Positions 1 to 10,024 are shown, numbered from the stretch's first letter. The stretch is 64,000 nucleotides of DNA from Candidatus Gastranaerophilales bacterium (GCA_944326685.1 CALVEV010000037.1:180913-244912), one strand, 5' to 3'. The notes: generated by a model not told the origin, from the sequence alone. Translations and numbers: made by a program.

Positions 1-33
1 GAAGGTTATTTAAAAAGGTTATTAAATGAATAA
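1..33 (+). CDS. 3' end of an upstream gene (partial)
   Basis: An open frame enters from the left edge and ends at TAA 31-33, encoding ...EGYLKRLLNE. It overlaps the start of the CcdA-like gene by 8 bases, which would fit translational coupling. CcdA genes often follow a thioredoxin-like gene, so that is a plausible identity, but ten residues cannot prove it. Confidence 0.35.
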   Translation, partial: EGYLKRLLNE

Positions 34-742
34 TTTATATGATATTTTTACAACTTCATTAGTAGCAGGAAATGCTAAAATAATTTTACTTTTAGTTTCT
101 TTTTTAGGTGGTGTAATTGCATCTATATCTCCTTGTTCTCTTGCAATGTTGCCAGTTGTAATAGGATATATAGGAGGTTATGCAACCCAACCACTTTCTA
201 AAACAGTTGTTCAATTATTTTCGTTTATAATTGGGACAGCAATAGTTTTTTCGGCTATTGGAATAATATGTGCTTTAACAGGAAAGGTTTTTGTTTCTAT
301 TGCAGGAAATTACTTTATGTTAGTTATTGCTGCAATACTTATGATTATGGGATTAAACTTGGTAGGTATTCTTGATTTGCAAATCCCAAGTTTAATTAAT
401 AAAATTCCTCAGTCTAAAGGTAATAGCATTTTCTTATATCCAATGTTATTAGGTGCGACATTTGCAATTGCAGGAACTCCTTGTTCTACACCTATTCTTG
501 CAGGAATTATGAGTATTGCATCTGTTTCTAGTAATATAATTATTGCTATATCGATGTTATTTTTATTTTCAATTGGACAAGGTATTATACTTGTCATTGC
601 AGGTATATTTACATCTTTAATAAAACAATTTGGAAATGTTATTGAACTTTCTGAAATATTAATGAAATTTAGTGGTGTAATACTTATTATTGCTTCATTA
701 TGGTTTTATTACAAAATATTTATACCATTTTTTATAGGCTAA
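26..742 (+). CDS. CcdA/DsbD-type transmembrane thiol:disulfide transporter
   Basis: This 238-residue, almost wholly hydrophobic protein has about six membrane segments. It carries the two conserved cysteines of the CcdA family: Cys37 in an ISPCSLAMLP context and Cys153 in AGTPCSTPIL. Members pass reducing equivalents from cytoplasmic thioredoxin across the inner membrane to extracytoplasmic thiol proteins, including cytochrome c maturation factors. An AAAAAGG sequence precedes the ATG. The gene overlaps the upstream partial frame and its stop codon overlaps the stop of the convergent fliI gene. The thioredoxin-like partner is probably the gene cut off at the left edge. Family assignment is firm; the physiological substrate is not visible. 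Confidence 0.85.
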   Translation: MNNLYDIFTTSLVAGNAKIILLLVSFLGGVIASISPCSLAMLPVVIGYIGGYATQPLSKTVVQLFSFIIGTAIVFSAIGIICALTGKVFVSIAGNYFMLVIAAILMIMGLNLVGILDLQIPSLINKIPQSKGNSIFLYPMLLGATFAIAGTPCSTPILAGIMSIASVSSNIIIAISMLFLFSIGQGIILVIAGIFTSLIKQFGNVIELSEILMKFSGVILIIASLWFYYKIFIPFFIG

Positions 743-2043
743 ATTAAATTAATCAATTCTTGAATAGTTGTATCATAATCAACTTTTAAATCTGTTGATT
801 GACGCAAGAATTGATTAATTTTATCCATTTTTTGAATTGCTTCGTCACAATTAGGATCGGATCCTCTAACATATGCTCCTATGTTGATCAAGTCTTCATT
901 TTTCTTATAAACAGCTAGCAAGTTCCTAATTTTTCCCGCAGCATTTCTATGCTCTTTAGTTGTTACATCAGGCATAACCCGACTTAATGATTGTAAAACA
1001 TCAACTGCTGGATAATGGTTTTTGTGTGCTAAATCTCTTGATAAAACAATGTGACCATCTAAAATACTTCTTGCTGTATCAGAAATAGGTTCATTAAAAT
1101 CATCACCTTCTACTAAAACAGTATATAGACCTGTAATTGTTCCTTTGTCATTATTTCCAACTCTTTCCATAAGTTTAGGCATCATTGCAAAAACAGAAGG
1201 AGTATAACCTCTCGTTGCAGGTGGTTCTCCAACTGCAAGTCCAACCTCTCTTTGTGCCATGGCAATACGAGTTACACTATCAAGCATAAATAAGACGTCT
1301 TTACCTTTATCTCTGAAATATTCAGCAATAGTTGTTGCAACAAAAGCTGCTTTAATTTTTACTAATGAAGGCTGTTCAGAGGTTGCAGCAACAACTATTG
1401 AACGCTTCATTCCTTCAGGGCCAAGAATTTCTTCAATAAATTCTCTAACCTCACGACCTCGTTCTCCTATTAAGGCTATTACATTTAAATCCGCTGTAGT
1501 ATTTTTTGCAATCATACCAATTGTTGTACTTTTTCCAACGCCAGAGCCTGCAAATACCCCTAAACGTTGACCTTTGCCAACAGTAATAAAACCATCAACA
1601 GAGCGAATACCTAGTGATAATGGTTCACTAATTCTTTTTCTTTTTAGGGGGTTTATTGCTTCTGCATATATAGAACGAGTATCAAAACAGTTAAGAGGAC
1701 CTAATGTGTCAATTGGGTTTCCTAAACCGTCTAAAACTCTACCTAATAATTGTTCCCCTACATTAACTCTAATAGAAGAACCTGTATTTACAACTATTGC
1801 ACCAGGTTGAATACCTTCCATTGAGCCTAATGGCATTAATAATATTCTATCAGCTTTAAACCCAACAACTTCTGCCCAAACTGGACTTGAATTATGAGAA
1901 TTATATATATAACACAAATCTCCTATTGACGATTTTGGTCCATCTGCTTCAATTATCAAACCAATAATCTCAATGATTTTACCAATTTCTTTTAAGGGAT
2001 TGGTGCTATTAATAATTTCAAGGCATTTATTCTTGTTGAACAT
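739..2043 (-). CDS. fliI: Flagellum-specific ATPase FliI
   Basis: FliI is the hexameric ATPase that energises flagellar type III export at the cytoplasmic base. The 434 residues align along their length with the F1-beta/FliI/SctN family: an N-terminal beta domain, the P-loop GSGVGKST at about 166-173, the GERGREV segment at 193-199 and Walker B LFMLD at 251-255. The same fold serves virulence-type secretion, but the immediate neighbours fliF, fliG and fliH identify it as flagellar. It is the last gene of the cluster and its start lies inside fliH (17-base overlap). No fliJ follows; the next gene is a convergent CcdA homologue whose stop overlaps this one. Confidence 0.95.
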   Translation of the reverse strand: MFNKNKCLEIINSTNPLKEIGKIIEIIGLIIEADGPKSSIGDLCYIYNSHNSSPVWAEVVGFKADRILLMPLGSMEGIQPGAIVVNTGSSIRVNVGEQLLGRVLDGLGNPIDTLGPLNCFDTRSIYAEAINPLKRKRISEPLSLGIRSVDGFITVGKGQRLGVFAGSGVGKSTTIGMIAKNTTADLNVIALIGERGREVREFIEEILGPEGMKRSIVVAATSEQPSLVKIKAAFVATTIAEYFRDKGKDVLFMLDSVTRIAMAQREVGLAVGEPPATRGYTPSVFAMMPKLMERVGNNDKGTITGLYTVLVEGDDFNEPISDTARSILDGHIVLSRDLAHKNHYPAVDVLQSLSRVMPDVTTKEHRNAAGKIRNLLAVYKKNEDLINIGAYVRGSDPNCDEAIQKMDKINQFLRQSTDLKVDYDTTIQELINLI

Positions 2044-2842
2044 CGTCTGTTATACCATTTTTAAGTCTTGATGCAATTTCATCGATTTGTGAAGATATTC
2101 GACTATCAATTCTTGATAATGGAGTAGAAACAATTGTTCCATCAACTGATAATGCAGAATCTTCAATAATTTTTATATGTTTTAGTTGAACTATTTCATT
2201 CTTAAATTCTTCTGATAAGTTAATAATATTTTGCACTAATTGTGGGTTTACAATAATTGTTACTTCTTCTTTATCTTTTAAATGATTAATTGCAGCAATA
2301 GTAATTTCTTTTAACATTTGTTCATCAAAATTGATAGTGGTAATTTTTCTTGCAATAGCAATTACTAATTCTACAATATCCATATCTGCTGATTTGACAA
2401 TATTATGTTTAATATCAAAAGACGCAGAAGATAATGTTTCTAATGATTTTATAGCCTCAATAGAATCATCTTTAAATTTTTGTAATCCGTCTTGTTGACC
2501 TTTTAAGAAACCTTCATCATAAGCTTGTTTTGAAATTTCATCTGTTTGATTTTTTACATCCTGTTGATTGTCTTCAGCTTTTTTTATAATTTCACTTGCA
2601 TGTATTTCTGCATTTTGAATAATTTGTTGAGCTTTTGATTCTGCATCTTTAACTATTAATTCTGCTCGCATTTTTATATTGTCAGCTTCAGTTTTTGCTT
2701 CTGCTAACAATTTTCTTTTAGCTTCTTCTACTTCACTTAAAATAGATTCAACTCTTGCTTCATATTTACTTATTGAACTATTTTCAAGAGGTAGAATGTA
2801 GTTATCTCCAATTTGAACATTTTTATTATTAATTCTACTCAA
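2027..2842 (-). CDS. fliH: Flagellar assembly protein FliH
   Basis: FliH binds FliI and tethers and regulates the export ATPase. The 271-residue protein has a long Ala/Glu/Lys-rich coiled coil at about residues 24-100 (repeated AEA/KAE/QNAE heptads), then YDEGFLKGQQDG, a signature of FliH and related stator subunits, and a C-terminal domain containing VELVIAIARKI. Its start overlaps the end of fliG by 8 bases and its end overlaps fliI by 17 bases, so the three are probably translated in a coupled manner. Sequence divergence is normal for this family; synteny makes the call firm. Confidence 0.9.
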   Translation of the reverse strand: MSRINNKNVQIGDNYILPLENSSISKYEARVESILSEVEEAKRKLLAEAKTEADNIKMRAELIVKDAESKAQQIIQNAEIHASEIIKKAEDNQQDVKNQTDEISKQAYDEGFLKGQQDGLQKFKDDSIEAIKSLETLSSASFDIKHNIVKSADMDIVELVIAIARKITTINFDEQMLKEITIAAINHLKDKEEVTIIVNPQLVQNIINLSEEFKNEIVQLKHIKIIEDSALSVDGTIVSTPLSRIDSRISSQIDEIASRLKNGITDDVQQE

Positions 2843-3923
2843 TTAATTCATCCTCTGCATTTCCACGAGAAATTGTAATTTCTCCAGATAGTTCTAAAGC
2901 TCTAATTGTTGCAACAATCTTAGATTGTGCATCTTGGACTTCTCTAGCACGAACAGGACCTAAATATTCAATATCTTCAATTAACATAGCTTGAGCTCTT
3001 TCAGACATATTTCTAAAGATTTTCTCTTTAATTTCTTCTTTTGTCCCTTTCATAGATAAAGCCAATTCTCTTGAATCAACTTCACGTAATACTCTTTGAA
3101 TTGCTCTATCATCAAGAATAACAATATCTTCAAATACGAACATAAGATCACGCACACTTTGTGCCAATATTGCATCTTTTGCTTCCAAAAATTCCATAAT
3201 GTTCTTTTCTGTAAATCTATCACAGTGATTCATAATACTTGCTAAATATTCTACACCACCAGCTTTTGAGAAATCGTGAACTACAAATGTTGAGAATTTC
3301 TTTTCTACAACATCTTCAATTTCTGATAGAATTTCCGGGTTTGTTGTATTCATTTCTGCAATTTTCATTGAAACTTGCGTTTGAACCTTATTAGGTAAAG
3401 ATGCTAATATTTGAGCCGATAATGCGGGTTTTAAATATGCTAGTATCAATGCTAGTAATTGAGGATTTTCTCCTGAAAATGTAGTTGCGAATTGGCTTGG
3501 ATCAACATCATTTAAGAAATAGAACGGATTAGTGTTAATCATTGAACCTAATTTATCCATCATTTCTGCAGCTTCATCTGGTCCATAAGCATTCGCAAGT
3601 AGTTTTTTAGCATATTCAGTACCACCGGTAGCTATTAAGTTACTTGCTTTAAAAACTGTTCTAAATTCATCTAATAAAACATTTAATTCTTCATCAGGAA
3701 CTTTATTTAAATTCGCAATATCTAATGTTATTTGTTCGAGTATATTAGGGTCTGTAATATGTTTTAAAACTTCTGTTGCTGTTTCAGCACCTAATAAAAT
3801 TAGTAATGCTGCAACTTTTTGTGATGGACGTAATAATTTTTGAGTTGCATCTTTTACCTTTACTTGATTACGACCTTTTTCATTATTATTTTGTGTTGCA
3901 GGAGTTGAGTTTCCTTGAACCAT
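2835..3923 (-). CDS. fliG: Flagellar motor switch protein FliG
   Basis: FliG sits on the cytoplasmic face of the MS ring and couples stator force to rotation. The 362-residue sequence has the three expected parts: an N-terminal FliF-binding domain beginning near QKVAALLILLG, a middle domain, and the charged C-terminal domain with FEDIVILDDRAIQRVLREV followed by MSERAQAMLIEDIEYLGP, where the charged residues facing the stator lie. A hydrophilic extension of about 30 residues precedes the conserved region. It lies 17 bases downstream of fliF and overlaps fliH. Confidence 0.96.
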   Translation of the reverse strand: MVQGNSTPATQNNNEKGRNQVKVKDATQKLLRPSQKVAALLILLGAETATEVLKHITDPNILEQITLDIANLNKVPDEELNVLLDEFRTVFKASNLIATGGTEYAKKLLANAYGPDEAAEMMDKLGSMINTNPFYFLNDVDPSQFATTFSGENPQLLALILAYLKPALSAQILASLPNKVQTQVSMKIAEMNTTNPEILSEIEDVVEKKFSTFVVHDFSKAGGVEYLASIMNHCDRFTEKNIMEFLEAKDAILAQSVRDLMFVFEDIVILDDRAIQRVLREVDSRELALSMKGTKEEIKEKIFRNMSERAQAMLIEDIEYLGPVRAREVQDAQSKIVATIRALELSGEITISRGNAEDELIE

Positions 3924-3940
3924 TTTATACTATCCTTTAT

Positions 3941-5578
3941 TTATTCCTTAATATATGACATTAATACTTTTGCCGCAGCTTCAGGATCTGCTAGAATTGC
4001 TTCGTTTAATGTATTTATACTTTGTTCTTGTTTTGAAATTTCTATATCTTTAAATGAAGCTTGCGTATCATCATCTCCATAAAAATCTAATGCTGCATAA
4101 GCTCCATCTGTAAGCCCTTTCATTTTTTCAATTTTAGTTGCAATTGACTCATCTGGATCCATCGGGTCAAATGCTAAATCTTCTTCTTCGGATTCATCTA
4201 ATATATTTTGTTGTACATCATAATGTGGTAATCTTGAAATTAAATTTTTCAATAAAGTTATAGTTACTAATCCTAATATTAGTATAACTATTGATGGACC
4301 TAACTTAGTTGCAATATAATTAAATAAGGTTTCTTTTGCAACTTTCTTTTCTAGCTCTGCTTGATGTTTTTTATCTTGTTCTAAAGCTTCAAACTGTAGT
4401 CCAGAAACAGTTATAACATCTCCTCTTTCATAATCTACACCAGCTGCAGATAATACTAAATTTTGTAATTCTTCTTTTTCAGGTTTTGTTAATATTTTAT
4501 TAACTGCAACTGCGATTGTTAAACGTTTTATTGTTCCTGGGGCATATACAATATGCTTAACTTCTTTTGAAACACTATAACTTGTTGAACTTTTTTCTTT
4601 TGCATAATTTAAATTTTTATTAGGAAGACCTGAATTTGGGTTTTCAGATTGTTGAGGGTTTTGATTATTAGGGTTTTCATAATTTTCAATTTCGCTTTGT
4701 GTACTAGTTAAAACACCCTCACCTTTTTCATCTAAAGGAATATAACGTTCAATTGTAGCTTTTGCAGAATTAAAATCAATGTCTGCATTTACTTGCACTG
4801 AAACATTTCCTCTTCCTACAATTTCTTCTAAAACTGTAGTAATTTTTTTTGCTGTATCTTTTTCTACTCCAGCTTTAAATGATTCCATATCATTAGAATT
4901 TTTAGAGGTTTCATCAGATAATGTGTTCCCAAATTGATCTGTTATGAAAACTTTTTCTGGAGTTAATCTTGGTATAGAATATGCTACTAGATTTTTTATT
5001 GCTTTAACTTGTGATGATTTTAATTTATACCCAGGATCTAAAATTAACATTACAGATGCTGAAGGTATTTCATCTTTATCTTCAAAAATTGAACGTTCAG
5101 GCTGCGCTAATTGAACTCTAACACTTTTGATTCCATCCATTTTTTCTATAGAACGTGTTAGTTCTCCTTGAAAAATTCTTTGTTTAGTTAAATTGTTTTT
5201 AAAATCAGTAGAGCCAAGTTGCATATTATCTAATAATTCAAATCCAGGATTTGAATTTTGTATTAAATCATTTTCTGCAACATATAAACGCATATCATCT
5301 CTTTGACTCGCTGGAACTAAAATTGTTTTTTTATCATCCGTAAGCTTAAAAGAATAACCATTCTTTTTTAAGTTTTCAGTAATATTAACAACATCAGATT
5401 CTGCTAAGTCGGAGTATAAAACTGTTAAATCAGGTTCAAATGATTTTACAATAAAAAATGTAGATAAAACTACAGTAACAAAAAGTAATACAACCAAACC
5501 AAATCGTTGTGGAACATTCAACCCTTTCCACAACTTTTTCATATCATTAAAAAGTAGTTGCAAATAATTAGAATTCAT
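3941..5578 (-). CDS. fliF: Flagellar MS-ring protein FliF
   Basis: FliF builds the membrane-embedded MS ring that is the foundation of the basal body. The 545-residue protein has one membrane segment near residues 25-45 and a second near 435-455, with the ring-building periplasmic region between them (ARVQLAQPERSIF-type motif visible as VRVQLAQPERSIFED). The last residues, DPEAAAKVLMSYIKE, match the short C-terminal FliG-binding tail. A GAGG lies 14 bases before the chosen ATG, rather far; Met13 is an alternative start without a visible ribosome site. It heads the fliF-G-H-I cluster and has its own likely promoter at 5618-5646. Confidence 0.95.
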   Translation of the reverse strand: MNSNYLQLLFNDMKKLWKGLNVPQRFGLVVLLFVTVVLSTFFIVKSFEPDLTVLYSDLAESDVVNITENLKKNGYSFKLTDDKKTILVPASQRDDMRLYVAENDLIQNSNPGFELLDNMQLGSTDFKNNLTKQRIFQGELTRSIEKMDGIKSVRVQLAQPERSIFEDKDEIPSASVMLILDPGYKLKSSQVKAIKNLVAYSIPRLTPEKVFITDQFGNTLSDETSKNSNDMESFKAGVEKDTAKKITTVLEEIVGRGNVSVQVNADIDFNSAKATIERYIPLDEKGEGVLTSTQSEIENYENPNNQNPQQSENPNSGLPNKNLNYAKEKSSTSYSVSKEVKHIVYAPGTIKRLTIAVAVNKILTKPEKEELQNLVLSAAGVDYERGDVITVSGLQFEALEQDKKHQAELEKKVAKETLFNYIATKLGPSIVILILGLVTITLLKNLISRLPHYDVQQNILDESEEEDLAFDPMDPDESIATKIEKMKGLTDGAYAALDFYGDDDTQASFKDIEISKQEQSINTLNEAILADPEAAAKVLMSYIKE

Positions 5579-5617
5579 TTTATTAATTTAATCCTCACCC
5601 GATTATATACTATCATG

Positions 5618-5646
5618 ATAATACATTACATATTTTGACATTTCAA
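5618..5646 (-). promoter_or_regulatory. Probable sigma-70 promoter for fliFGHI
   Basis: Read on the minus strand, TTGAAA and TATTAT are separated by 17 bases and lie about 40 bases upstream of the fliF start codon. It faces away from nifJ, with which fliF shares a 266-base divergent intergenic region. In that region I see no equally clear promoter for nifJ and no fliE. Confidence 0.5.
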
Positions 5647-5831
5647 GAATGTTAAGGAATCTTAAGTGCAAAAAATACGTAAAAATTAGATAAAAAAGAA
5701 AAAATTTACAAAACCATGAAATTTTCTTAATATTTCTATTTATAAATATATAAATAGTTGTAATTAGAGCATATTTGAGATACCTTTAAATTATATAGTT
5801 TACATAGTTATAGCGAGGAAGATTATTTAAT

Positions 5832-5838
5832 AAGGAGG
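5832..5838 (+). promoter_or_regulatory. Strong ribosome binding site of nifJ
   Basis: AAGGAGG lies 6 bases before the ATG and decides the start. This near-perfect site fits the high expression expected for a central fermentative enzyme. Confidence 0.8.
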
Positions 5839-5844
5839 ATCTTT

Positions 5845-8800
5845 ATGCCAAAAAAAACTATAACAGTTGATGGTAACTACGCTGCAGCGCACGTTGCTTA
5901 TGCGCTAAGTGAAGTATCAGCAATTTACCCAATCACTCCTTCATCAACAATGGGTGAATGGATTGATGAATGGGCTTCTCAAGGTAAGAAAAATATCTGG
6001 GGAAAAGAAGTAAAAGTTGCAGAAATGCAATCTGAAGCAGGTGCTGCAGGTGCAGTTCACGGTTCACTTGCTGCAGGTTCTTTAACTTCTACATACACTG
6101 CATCTCAAGGTTTATTATTAATGATTCCTGTTATGCACAAAGCTGCTGGTGAAATGTTACCTCACGTTATTCACGTTTCAGCAAGAGCATTAGCTGCTCA
6201 ATCTTTAGCAATTTTTGGTGACCATACAGACGTTATGGGATGCCGTAATACAGGTTATGCAATGTTAGCTGCAAACTCTGTTCAAGAAGAAATGGATTTA
6301 GCTTTAGTTGCTCACTTAGCAACATACAAAGCAAAAGTTCCTTTCCTTCAATTCTTTGATGGTTTCAGAACATCTCACGAAGTTCACAAAATTGAAGAAA
6401 TTTCTTACGAAGATATTGCTAAATTAGTTGAACCAAAATATATTGAAGAATTCAGACAAAGAGCTCTTCGTCCAGAAGCTCCTGTTTGTAAAGTTGGTGC
6501 TCAAAACACTGACGTATATTTCCAAGGACGTGAAACTGTTAATAAATACTATGAAGCAGTTCCTGATATCGTTCAAGAATATATGGATAAAGTTGCAGCT
6601 GTAACAGGCAGACAATATCATCCATTTGATTATGTTGGTGCTCCTGATGCTACTGATGTAATCGTTGCTATAGGTTCTGGTTGTGAAACTATTGAAGAAA
6701 CAATCAACTACCTAAATGAAAAACGTGGTACTAAGTATGGTTTAGTTAAAGTTAGATTATACAGACCATTTGATGTTAAGAGATTTAATGAAGCATTACC
6801 TTCATCTACTAAGAGAATCGTTGTTCTTGACAGAACAAAAGAACCTGGTTCAATTGGTGAACCATTATACTTAGATGTTGTTGCAGCTTTAGAAAACAAA
6901 GACATCAGAGTAATTGGCGGACGTTATGGTTTATCTTCAAAAGAATTTACACCATCTATGGTTCTTGCTATTTACAAACACTCAGAAAATAATGGTTTCC
7001 ATGGATTTACAGTTGGTATTAACGATGATGTAACTAACAAATCATTAAAAATTGAAGAACACATCGTTACTGAACCAGAAGGAACTACAAACTGTATGTT
7101 CTGGGGATTGGGTTCTGATGGTACTGTTGGTGCTAACAAAAACTCAATCAAAATTATTGGTCAATATACAGACAAAGATGCTCAAGCATACTTTGCTTAT
7201 GACTCTAAAAAATCATTTGGTGTAACTGTTTCTCACTTAAGATTTGGAGATCAACATATTAAATCTACATATCTAATCACTGCACCAGATTTCGTATCTT
7301 GTTCAGCTCACGCTTATATCGGAAGATACGACTTGTTAAGAGGTATTAAAGAAGGCGGTACATTCTTATTAAATAGCCCTTATTCAAAAGAAGAAGCTTT
7401 CTCTCACTTAACAAGAGATATGCAAGAAACTATCATCAACAAGAAAATCAAATTCTACAATGTTGATGCTGAATCATTAATTAAACAACAACCTGGTCTT
7501 AGAGGTAAAGGTGCTAACACAGTTATGATGGTAGCATACTTCAAAGTTTCTGGAATCATTCCTTTTGAACAAGCTTTAGAAGGTATGAGAGAAATGACTA
7601 AGAAAACCTTCAAGAAAAAAGGTGATGATGTTGTAAATATGAACTTAGCATTAATCGATGCAGCTGTTGATGCTTGTGAAGAAGTACCAGTTCCATCTTC
7701 TTTAGACGGTGTTGCTTGTGCTCCTGAAGTAAAATTAATTTCAGATGATGCAGACGATTTCGCTAAGAAAATTATTGAACCATCAATGAGACAAAAAGGT
7801 GATGATATCCCTGTTTCAGCAATGTCAGTAGATGGTGTTATCCCAACAGGTACTGCTTGCTTAGAAAAACGTGGTATTGCTCCTCGTGTTCCTCATTGGA
7901 ATTCTGAAAATTGTATCCAATGTGGTATCTGTGCATCAGCTTGTCCTCACGCTGCAATCAGAACAAAATTAGCAGAAAAAGATAGCTTAAAAGATGCTCC
8001 AGCATCATTCAAAACAATTGATGCTAAACCAAACGCTAATGGTGAACAATTCAAAGTTCAAGTATATTGCGAAGATTGTACAGGTTGTGGTGTTTGTATT
8101 GACCAATGTCCTGCAAACAAAAATCCTGAAAAACAAGCTCTTACTTGGTCAACTATTGAAGACGAAGTTGAAATTGGCGAATTAGTAAATGAAAAATACT
8201 TTGATGAATTACCTGATAATGTAATGGGTAAAAACACAACTAAAACAATCAAAGGCGCTATGTTAAGAAAACCATTATTTGAATTCTCTGGCGCTTGTGC
8301 TGGTTGTGGTGAAACTCCTTACGTTAAATTAGTTTCTCAATTATTTGGTGAAAATGCTATCGTTGCTAACGCAACAGGTTGTTCATCAATCTACTCTGGT
8401 ACATTCCCTACAATTCCTTATACAACAACTAAGGAAGGTAGAGGTCCAGCTTGGGCTAACTCATTATTCGAAGATAATGCTGAATTTGGTTTCGGTATGA
8501 GATTAGCAGTGGATCAAAACAGAGATACATTAAAAACTTATGTTGAAAAAGTTGTAGCTAATGAAAAAACACCTGCAGACTTAAAAGAAGCATTAGAAGC
8601 AGCAATGGCTCATTTTGATAATTCAAAAACTGAAGAAGCTGTTGCAGCTCAAAACAAAGCTAAAGAAGTTTTAGCAAAATATGCTGACGTTGATTGTGCA
8701 GACTTAGCTAAGGTTAGAGAACTTCAAGACTACTTCACAGATAAATCAGTATGGATTATCGGTGGTGACGGTTGGGCTAACGATATCGGATACGGCGGTA

Positions 8801-9378
8801 TCGACCACGTATTAGCTCAAGGTAAAAACGTTAACATCTTAGTTCTTGATACAGAAGTTTACTCTAACACTGGTGGTCAAGCTTCTAAATCAACTCCAAC
8901 TGCAGCAGTTGCTAAATTTGCTACTGGCGGTAAGAGAACATACAAGAAAAACATGGGCTTAATGAGTATGTCTTATGGTTATGTATATGTTGCATCAGTT
9001 GCTCTAGGTGCTGATAGAGGTCAAACTCTTAAAGCATTCCAAGAAGCTGAAGCATACGATGGACCATCTATCATATTCGCTTATGCTCCTTGTATCGCTC
9101 ACGGTATCGATATGAGTAAAACACAAACTGAACAAAAACGTGCAGTTGAAGCAGGATACTTCCCATTATATAGATATAATCCTGCTAGCGAAACTCCATT
9201 CACTTGGGATGCAAAAGATCCTAAAGGAAGTTATCAAGAGTTTATCAGATCTGAAGGTCGTTACAAATCATTATTGAAAACTAACCCTGAAGCTGCTGAA
9301 GCTCTTTATAACCAAGCAGAAGAAGATGCTGCTAAGAGAATGGCTGTTTACAAGTCAGTTGGTGAATTAATGAAATAA
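5845..9378 (+). CDS. nifJ: Pyruvate:ferredoxin (flavodoxin) oxidoreductase
   Basis: This single-chain enzyme oxidises pyruvate and CoA to acetyl-CoA, CO2 and reduced ferredoxin, the central step of anaerobic pyruvate metabolism. The 1177 residues match the usual homodimeric length and domain order: N-terminal pyruvate/TPP domain (YPITPSSTMGE near residue 30), CoA-binding and gamma domains, two [4Fe-4S] motifs CIQCGICASACP (about 690) and CTGCGVCIDQCP (about 745), then the TPP domain with ACAGCGETPY (about 817) and GDGWANDIGYGG (about 973). It is monocistronic, flanked by an upstream divergent fli operon and a downstream hairpin. Its codon choice uses more C-ending codons than its neighbours, as in highly expressed genes. 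Confidence 0.97.
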   Translation: MPKKTITVDGNYAAAHVAYALSEVSAIYPITPSSTMGEWIDEWASQGKKNIWGKEVKVAEMQSEAGAAGAVHGSLAAGSLTSTYTASQGLLLMIPVMHKAAGEMLPHVIHVSARALAAQSLAIFGDHTDVMGCRNTGYAMLAANSVQEEMDLALVAHLATYKAKVPFLQFFDGFRTSHEVHKIEEISYEDIAKLVEPKYIEEFRQRALRPEAPVCKVGAQNTDVYFQGRETVNKYYEAVPDIVQEYMDKVAAVTGRQYHPFDYVGAPDATDVIVAIGSGCETIEETINYLNEKRGTKYGLVKVRLYRPFDVKRFNEALPSSTKRIVVLDRTKEPGSIGEPLYLDVVAALENKDIRVIGGRYGLSSKEFTPSMVLAIYKHSENNGFHGFTVGINDDVTNKSLKIEEHIVTEPEGTTNCMFWGLGSDGTVGANKNSIKIIGQYTDKDAQAYFAYDSKKSFGVTVSHLRFGDQHIKSTYLITAPDFVSCSAHAYIGRYDLLRGIKEGGTFLLNSPYSKEEAFSHLTRDMQETIINKKIKFYNVDAESLIKQQPGLRGKGANTVMMVAYFKVSGIIPFEQALEGMREMTKKTFKKKGDDVVNMNLALIDAAVDACEEVPVPSSLDGVACAPEVKLISDDADDFAKKIIEPSMRQKGDDIPVSAMSVDGVIPTGTACLEKRGIAPRVPHWNSENCIQCGICASACPHAAIRTKLAEKDSLKDAPASFKTIDAKPNANGEQFKVQVYCEDCTGCGVCIDQCPANKNPEKQALTWSTIEDEVEIGELVNEKYFDELPDNVMGKNTTKTIKGAMLRKPLFEFSGACAGCGETPYVKLVSQLFGENAIVANATGCSSIYSGTFPTIPYTTTKEGRGPAWANSLFEDNAEFGFGMRLAVDQNRDTLKTYVEKVVANEKTPADLKEALEAAMAHFDNSKTEEAVAAQNKAKEVLAKYADVDCADLAKVRELQDYFTDKSVWIIGGDGWANDIGYGGIDHVLAQGKNVNILVLDTEVYSNTGGQASKSTPTAAVAKFATGGKRTYKKNMGLMSMSYGYVYVASVALGADRGQTLKAFQEAEAYDGPSIIFAYAPCIAHGIDMSKTQTEQKRAVEAGYFPLYRYNPASETPFTWDAKDPKGSYQEFIRSEGRYKSLLKTNPEAAEALYNQAEEDAAKRMAVYKSVGELMK

Positions 9379-9401
9379 TTTATAAAATTCATTAATAATA
9401 A

Positions 9402-9438
9402 AAATAACGAGTGGGAGTAAAATTTCCACTCGTTATTT
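9402..9438. terminator. Bidirectional terminator between nifJ and the JAMM-like gene
   Basis: A perfect 12-base stem (AATAACGAGTGG with CCACTCGTTATT) encloses an 11-base loop, with A-rich sequence on the left and T-rich on the right. It can end nifJ on the plus strand and the convergent gene on the minus strand. Confidence 0.8.
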
Positions 9439-10024
9439 ATTTTAAAAAAGTATAATTTGATACGTATCTTAAACCCATTAATGGTATATGAGTTCTTAAA
9501 TTATAATCTAAATATGATTTATAAAAATCATTGTGTTCCATTCTTTCTACATCTGTTTCATTTTCCATTTTCTTAAAATATTTTAAATATTCAGGTGTTA
9601 GTTTTTGCTGTTTTGCAACAAGTGAGAATTCTCCTTTTGTATTAAATGCAATTACTTTATTAATCCCACTATTAATTAAAGTGTTGATATCTGTTATGCT
9701 TATAGGATAATTTTCTGGGTGTCCATGAACAATTGTAGTATTTTTTCTATCTATTTCTAAAATATTCAAATCTTCGATAAAGCAACCTTTATAATCTCCT
9801 AAATATTCTGCAATAATTTTATTTTTTTTTGTATCTAGAATTAGAGCATGTTCATATGGCGAAGGACTATTTAGTGCATCTATACAACGTTTCTTTGCAT
9901 AATTAAATAATTCTTTTGTTGAATTAAATTCTGTTTTAATAGGATTAATCCTATTATTAGGTTTAATAATAGGAGTTTTTTTTATTGATGTTTTAAATAA
10001 TTTAGGTAATATAATTGAAAACAT
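9437..10024 (-). CDS. Unknown protein with JAMM-like metal-site residues
   Basis: I do not recognise this 195-residue protein as a named family. What can be seen is Glu58 in a beta-strand-like context (YEHALILD), then His100-x-His102 in VHGHPENYP, and Ser109-x-x-Asp112. Together they resemble the E...HxH...SxxD zinc site of JAMM/MPN peptidases, although the HxH-to-Ser spacing is one residue shorter than the classic pattern. The N-terminus is basic and contains LPKLFKTSIKK, with no clear signal peptide. JAMM folds in bacteria remove tags or cleave conjugates; here that role is only an inference. It shares the minus strand with the YkgJ-like gene upstream, 34 bases away. Confidence 0.6.
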   Translation of the reverse strand: MFSIILPKLFKTSIKKTPIIKPNNRINPIKTEFNSTKELFNYAKKRCIDALNSPSPYEHALILDTKKNKIIAEYLGDYKGCFIEDLNILEIDRKNTTIVHGHPENYPISITDINTLINSGINKVIAFNTKGEFSLVAKQQKLTPEYLKYFKKMENETDVERMEHNDFYKSYLDYNLRTHIPLMGLRYVSNYTFLK

